From contig JAWZYV010011612.1 in NCBI GenBank assembly GCA_038373885.1, positions 62,001-126,000 on the forward strand: a stretch of 64,000 nucleotides of DNA. The letters run 5' to 3'. The stretch is from Cheiracanthium punctorium (Eukaryota > Arthropoda > Arachnida > Araneae > Cheiracanthiidae). The notes under the pieces were generated by a model that saw only the letters and a program-made list of their open reading frames with translations, was not told the DNA's origin and did not search any database. Shown here one piece after another: positions 58,935 through 64,000 of the stretch (its first letter is position 1; each line of letters begins with the position of its first letter). The translations under genes were made by a program, and so were the position numbers.

Positions 58935-59200
58935 ACGATGGAAAAGTGTCTGGCAAGGGATCAAGTGATTTCTAGTACTGCGAAGAAGAACATATAAAAC
59001 AATTAAGCTTTATGAGATGACGAAATTTTCTGCAATTTTATACACCTTTGCCACCTGTTACCTGCCAAAGCCACGATCATCCAAACTTTATAGTGGCCGA
59101 TTGTTCCTACCTCTGTTGGGGGGTATGCGCAGAGAAAGTTTCAGCTTTTATACTATGACGAAGGTCTGGCGGTCGCTGGCTCTTGCTCTAAGAGGTTAGC
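58935..59200 (+). repeat. Right arm of the internal inverted duplication
   Basis: Complement of the left arm with few mismatches. The inner ends (CCCCGCCAGACAATCTC at about 58726, complement at about 58911) continue the palindrome across the hAT site, leaving a loop of about 160 bp. Confidence 0.88.
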
Positions 59201-59472
59201 AAACGGAAATTGCCTAGCGATTGTACGAAACCAACTTATTCGCAATCGCATGGCTACTGTGATTTCCAGACCTGTCTCTGATTGATTTTTCCTCCTGGGG
59301 TTTTTCAGAAAGACATGCTTATAAAACACCTGTATCATCGCGGGAAGACTAAAAATAATTTTTTTCGGTTCAAGATACATTTGGTATCTTTGAGAAAGTG
59401 CACCGTTCAGTGCAGCGTTGGTATCAGGCATGTCTCAGTGCACCGGGAAAACACTTCGAGCATCTCCTGTAA
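59200..59472 (+). pseudogene. mariner-like transposase C-terminal remnant
   Basis: The frame VQRWYQACLSAPGKHFEHLL ends at a TAA (59470-59472), a typical C-terminus for Tc1/mariner transposases. The sequence upstream is frameshifted and lacks the catalytic D residues. Confidence 0.6.
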
Positions 59473-59587
59473 TGGTGGTTCATTTGTAAAATGTGACTAA
59501 TATAAATAAATAATCTGGGACGGTTTTATTTCTTGTCTTTTAGCATTTGCGACGTCATTTTGTAATCGTGTTTTTGATTCACCCTAT

Positions 59588-59705
59588 ATATGTATACATA
59601 CATACATACATATATATATATATATATTTATATTTTTTATCTATATATATCTTTTATATATATTTCTATCTATATATCTTTTATATATATTTCTATTTTT
59701 TATCC
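59588..59705. repeat. (TA/CATA)n microsatellite
   Basis: ATATATGTATACATACATAC followed by TATATATCTTTTATATATTT repeats, just outside the mariner-like element. Confidence 0.85.
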
Positions 59706-60193
59706 ATATTTCCATAGCTTTTTTTTTTAATCAAACGAAATTTTTTAAAAAGATTTTTTTCAAAAAATTGTTTTGGCTTCTGAGAGTACACTAGAGAAAA
59801 GCTTAAAACATTATGTAGGAAGGGTGTCAGCTAAGTGTTTTAACAAACACAAGCTCTTTTTTTGCATTAAAATGTAAAGCAAATTATTTTACTGAGTGAA
59901 CAAGGGGAAAAAATGAACTTTGCTAATCAAATAGTTCCGCTGGTTCAATCAAAATGATCAAAGTATTTTATTTCAACGAAATATTTTATGGTTTTACCAT
60001 TTAAACCTTTTTCATTCATCTTTATGATATGAACCATTTTGCATATCAATAATTCAGTTAATTTTTTAAGGTAATACCTGCGCTGAAAGGGCATTCTTTC
60101 ATACTATAGAAAAAAAAATCGTTTTCAGACTTATCTGGTTTCCGAAATGCTTGATTAAATGAAATAAAGAACGTTACTGTTATGAACTTAAAG

Positions 60194-60199
60194 TTTATT
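60194..60199 (-). terminator. Candidate polyadenylation signal of gene B
   Basis: AATAAA on the minus strand (tttatt on plus), about 86 bp past the stop codon of gene B. Position fits a short 3' UTR; no transcript support. Confidence 0.45.
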
Positions 60200-60284
60200 A
60201 GACATTAATTAAAATACAAGGATTTCGTTAATAAAAACGTTTTTTCAAGGATTTCTCAGACATTGCATTTTGAACGCCGTCGTT

Positions 60285-60473
60285 TTAGTTGTAATAGACA
60301 GCCCAATAAATTGAGCATTGGCTTATAAATATACACGGAAACAAGATTCTGGACACGTAGTCAATGTTGTCAGGCGTAAATTTCATAAACTGTTTTGCCC
60401 AGAAAGATTTTTTTCTTGGACGTTTGTTATGCGACCATCCATTTCTTACTAAACGCACTTCTCTAGGGTAAAC
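60285..60473 (-). CDS. Gene B last exon with TM4 and stop
   Basis: Acceptor ...ATCCTTTTAG, 62 codons and TAA. The family signature I-D-Y-V-S-R-I-L-F-P opens TM4 and I-Y-W closes it. Phase 0 agrees with the preceding donor. The exon is too short to be called as an ATG ORF. Confidence 0.9.
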   Translation of the reverse strand, partial: VYPREVRLVRNGWSHNKRPRKKSFWAKQFMKFTPDNIDYVSRILFPCIFISQCSIYWAVYYN

Positions 60474-62854
60474 CTAAAAGGATAAATAATATTTATGAGA
60501 AGAAATCGATAAATTAACTGAATCAAAATTTAAAAATTTAAATTTCATACCAGTATGACAAAATTCACTCTACATTTTAAAAAGGGTTTTATTAAATTAT
60601 TTTTTTTAATTGTTGTATCCCCCCAATAAAGACATATTTAACCATTTAGGGCTCAGTTTTGTACATATGCAAACCTCCATATCCATACACCCTTTCAAAA
60701 AGTATTCGAGTGCGAGTGAATGTTCTTATGTTCATTTCATTACAAAGTGTTGTTCATTATAAAAAGTAGATTATGTAGTATAATTGCAAATTCTAATAGT
60801 TATCATCAGCTGCATGCTTCTTTTCAAAAAATTAATCATTTACTCACAAAATTAACATAGGAAATTTCTATTCATACTTGAATACTTTTTTGAGTGGATG
60901 TACTGAATGTTGATATTTCGAGAAAAATACACGCATTAAAGGGTTAAACTTACTGTACATAATTAGGAGGTTCATTATTTGTAAAAAGCTCCCAAAAGTA
61001 ATGCTAGATTTAAAATTGAACAATTTTTTAGAAGATTTTGTGTTCATAAACTCAGATATAGAGTATGAGTTTGACAGCCAGTTTTCGGAATGATAGTTTA
61101 ACGTCGGGAATTCAAAATTCAAGTACCGTCATTGAAAGGCAGTGTAACAATTTAATTTCGAAAATATTGAAGAAGTACATTTTTGCATTTCACATTAAAG
61201 ACCTTGATTATTATACCATTCCAGTGTCTTTCATACGATAAATATTTTCCTTTCATTTTCAAACATTTAAATTTTAATTTGGTAGTTTTTGTTTCATTTA
61301 TTTCTTAACGAAACATTATTTTTTGCTTTACTTTATAATTGCTTTAATCTTGCTAACACAAAAATAATTCATTAACTTTTCTGGTCGAGGCGTTGTGGCT
61401 CTTCAAGAGCAGTCCATCAAGGCAGCCACTAACAATTCAACCTTTAATGAATTTGGTTTATTCATACAATACTACAATATAAATGGCTTGCCGAATAGGC
61501 ATCGAAATTGATTCACTGACTAACATTTACTAACATCACGGGCTTCTTGTGTGACAGAGGAACTCACACAGAAAATTCAAAATGGTTTTACAACGAAGCC
61601 CTTTTTATGGGATACTATAGGATACTACCTTCAGGAACGGCCTACCTATTTGGTTTAAAGCCTGTTTTAGTTCCTGAAGTGTCCTACTGTCCTGCTGAAC
61701 CCTAGCTCTAGGCTCAGGTCCAGCAAGCAGCGGTTTCCCTCATTTTTATTTTATTTTTTACAGCACAATTTTTGTATTACAATTGGTAAAATACATCAGT
61801 GTTATACAATATAAAGGCAGTTAGTTTACAATGGTTTACAATTGCTCACAATATTGTTCTTAGTAACATTTGACCGTAGATACATATATTTAACACGTTC
61901 TTTTTTTTTTTTTTTTTACAATTTTGAAAGTTAAAAAAAAATATCTAAAAGTAAACAATAGGCTTGAGAATGATAAACTTAAAAAGTAATTTTGAAAAAT
62001 TTAAACATAAATAAATACAACTAATATTCAAAAATGTGCTTTAGAAAGAAAGTTTTTTTTTCTTTTTTTTAATTTTTTTTTAATTTTGAAAGCATACATA
62101 TACATATAATAATATACTGAAAAATAAATTTTGGCTTCGATATGATAAGTGTATTTTTTTAAATCTAACGAAATAAGAGCAGCAACAAAAATTCTATGTC
62201 AGGAAATAATGCTAATAAATTCATAATTAAAAAAATTGTTCTATTTTAGAGTTTTTACGTGGTTTTTATCAACTCCTTTTTATGGGAATGGAAACATAGC
62301 ATGATATAAAATAGAGAACTGTCCGAAAAATTCGAGATTGTCAACTTTCGTAATTTTTATTAATTTTTTATGGCCATAATAATGAATTTTATCAAATATT
62401 TTTTCAACATTCAATGATGAATGAACAGAATTTAGAGTGAGAATTTTTCATCTCTGAATATTTGAAATCTTTTTTACCTTATTAACTGCTCTTGCTTGAT
62501 CATTCATTGGAGCGGAATTGTTTTTGGCGTTCTTTTTTAGCCTTGTATGAATGGCAATCACTGTGGCATACTCTAAAAGGCTCACGAACACGAAGCCTAT
62601 ACATGCAATAAGCCATATATTGAGAGCGACGATATATGATACATTAGGCAATGATGCTTGATACTGTTTGGTGACAATCGTGAGCAAACTGGTAACTCCA
62701 AGAGTGACTCTTGCTGGCACGGCATCTGGAGGTATCCAGAAAGTGAGCATGGACATGAATACGATGAGTGAGGTTGGGACGTAAACATTTGTAATATAGT
62801 AACCAGATCGACGTGTCATCGTAATTGATCCTTTGAGACAAGAGAAACCAGCAA
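60285..62854 (-). CDS. Gene B: paralogous Cys-loop ion channel subunit, C-terminal half
   Basis: A second anion-type Cys-loop subunit in the same orientation, about 18 kb upstream of gene A. Two exons are visible: 62854-62478 (TM1-TM3) and 60473-60285 (end of the TM3-TM4 loop, TM4, stop). They join in phase 0 across a 2-kb intron. The TM3-TM4 loop is short (about 60 residues) and basic (KRPRKKS). The protein ends IYWAVYYN. The ligand-binding exons must lie right of base 64000; no loop-C exon was seen between 62855 and 64000. TM1-TM3 shares most residues with gene A, including the TKQYQASLP loop, but carries the standard PAR linker. The pair looks like a tandem duplication with diverged members. 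Confidence 0.93.
60474..62477. other. Gene B intron before the TM4 exon
   Basis: AT-rich 2-kb intron. A GC-richer block at about 61380-61740 was not recognised (possibly a SINE or solo LTR). No competing exon was seen. Confidence 0.45.
62478..62854 (-). CDS. Gene B exon with TM1-TM3
   Basis: Acceptor ...CCTCCTTAG, first two bases completing a codon, exactly as in gene A exon 7. It encodes GFSCLKG before TM1, then DAVPARVTLGVTSLLT in TM2 and TKQYQASLP in the TM2-TM3 loop. It ends VNK at the donor GTAAAA in phase 0. Reading through to the TGA at about 62448 is possible but would drop TM4. Confidence 0.93.
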
Positions 62855-64000
62855 CTAAGGAGGAAAATAATACATAAATGAAAACCAATGCGAACATTTT
62901 CCTGTAAACGTATGCATTAAAAAAGTAACATTTATTGAAAACGTATCAAAGAAAATGTTATTCTGATGAATTTTCAAAGCAATTTGTATGGTTCAAACAT
63001 TTTCGAAAACCTTATTACTTCGTGAACTATTTCAGGACAATTCAAATAAAGCAAGTTTATAAAATATATTCAGCGAACTAAAATTTAAAGGTAGCAGATC
63101 TCTGTACATGCAATTTAAATTCAAAATTTTTAATATGTTGAATCATGAACTTCTTAAAAAGTATGTGGATGCCATTATCAAAATATGTCCATTAACCAAA
63201 ATAAAACATTATTTACATCAGTTTAAAGGTATTCACCCACCACTGTATTTTTGTAGGGAATCAATCTTAGAATTATTTGAATTATTGCTGTTTTTACGAA
63301 AAAGTACTTCAAAATATTTTGACATTCGTACCTTTTTCAAAAGCAGTGAAAATTTTTTCGATTTACATTATTTTGATTGAACGGATTTTTTTTCCCATGT
63401 CGCAATATATTTAGAGCACGCAATTTTATAGTTTTTATCTTTGTTTGCATGGGTGGCACTGTATGTTGTATAGATGACGTGCTCCTGAATTTTGAAATAA
63501 GAGTAAATAAGCAAGCAAAGTACAATAAATTGCTTTTAAAATGCTTTAAAAACTGCAGAAAGGTAATTTAAAATTAATTTATACATATGCAAGTCATAGA
63601 TGTTTGATTTTGGTATAAGACCTCTTTAAAATAAAATTACTAACAAGATATTTCCTTTAACCCATCGCCCTGTCGTTAATTCGCTTTTGCAAGATTTTTT
63701 CCTTTTTTAAGTTAAAATAGAGCAAAACTAAACTAATTTATTTATTTTTTATTACCAATAATAAGAAAAGAATGCTATAGTTTGTTTAAATAGAATTTTT
63801 AGGCCATGTGGGAAAGTCAAGGACATATTTGCACCTACAACTATTCCTTCAGTTGGTCTAAGCATTTTTAAAAACAGGAAAATTTTACTTCAGGAATGAA
63901 TATGTAACAAACGAAATTCGAAGAGTAAAATTTAATTTCTTAAAGGTTATTTATTTATTTTTTTAAGGAAAATTAAATCTGTAAGACAATCTACGGTTAG
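62855..64000. other. Gene B upstream intron, runs off the window
   Basis: Checked on the minus strand for a loop-C exon like gene A 4998-5144; none found. Frames at 63108-63380 and 63377-63571 (plus) have no domain content. Confidence 0.45.

Larger units (their letters stand above)
57253..59586. mobile_element. mariner-like element folded back on itself, split by a hAT
   Basis: Ends CAGGGTGATAAAAA... and the complement TTTTTGATTCACCCTA, both continuing to ACAAAATGAC/GTCATTTTGT (about 32 bp), with TA on both sides (57251 and 59587). Inside, 57348-57626 is the inverted copy of about 58935-59200. The 3' side keeps the end of a transposase (to 59472). A 1082-bp hAT (57635-58716) sits in the left arm; without it and its duplication the element is about 1.24 kb. 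Confidence 0.8.

Overview
This window is eukaryotic, AT-rich, and full of introns and transposons. Nothing prokaryotic is visible. The best guess is an arthropod, perhaps a chelicerate such as a spider. The reasons are the anion-type Cys-loop receptor genes with very long introns, the jockey/I-like non-LTR elements, and the mix of hAT, Tc1/mariner and Helitron remnants. The taxonomic guess is inference; no species marker was found.

Host genes. Two tandem genes for Cys-loop ligand-gated ion channel subunits lie on the minus strand. Gene A starts at 42250 and is pieced together here from seven exons joined by canonical splice sites with matching phases: 42250-42168, 36264-36167, 29237-29170, 17240-17014, 7817-7735, 5144-4998 and 3697-3357. 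Together they encode a signal peptide, the ligand-binding domain with its 13-residue Cys-loop, and TM1-TM3. The TM4 exon must lie left of base 1. Gene B lies upstream in the same orientation. Only its TM1-TM3 exon (62854-62478) and its TM4/stop exon (60473-60285) are inside the window. The TM1-TM3 exons of A and B are close paralogues with identical intron phases.

Mobile DNA fills the introns and the space between the genes. From left to right: a 3' part of a non-LTR retrotransposon abutting a broken mariner transposase (1-3019); an 8.1-kb nest (8631-16762) in which an apparently intact I/jockey-like element (10865-16597, two ORFs, 11-12 bp target duplication) sits inside an older terminal-inverted-repeat element; a palindromic Tc1-like element (19248-21543); a hAT with a nested MITE (23123-24136); a further hAT-like element (27700-28486); a non-autonomous Helitron built around a ~156-bp minisatellite (31432-33067); an AAGCTTG-rich inverted-repeat element with a tRNA-SINE inside (34965-35956); several hAT-type MITEs; two copies of a hAT family carrying a conserved palindrome (50964-52894 and 57635-58716); and a folded-back mariner-like element (57253-59586) that hosts the second of these.

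The best candidate for something undescribed is the older element at 8631-16762. It has TIRs with subterminal CTCGAGCGCGTCAGAT motifs, direct on the left and inverted on the right. Its only coding remnant has the acidic motif order of FEN1/XPG-type nucleases (EEADTK, then SDTD, then GCDY) rather than a transposase that I recognise. All coordinates were read by eye. Splice sites rest on consensus and phase agreement, not on transcripts.
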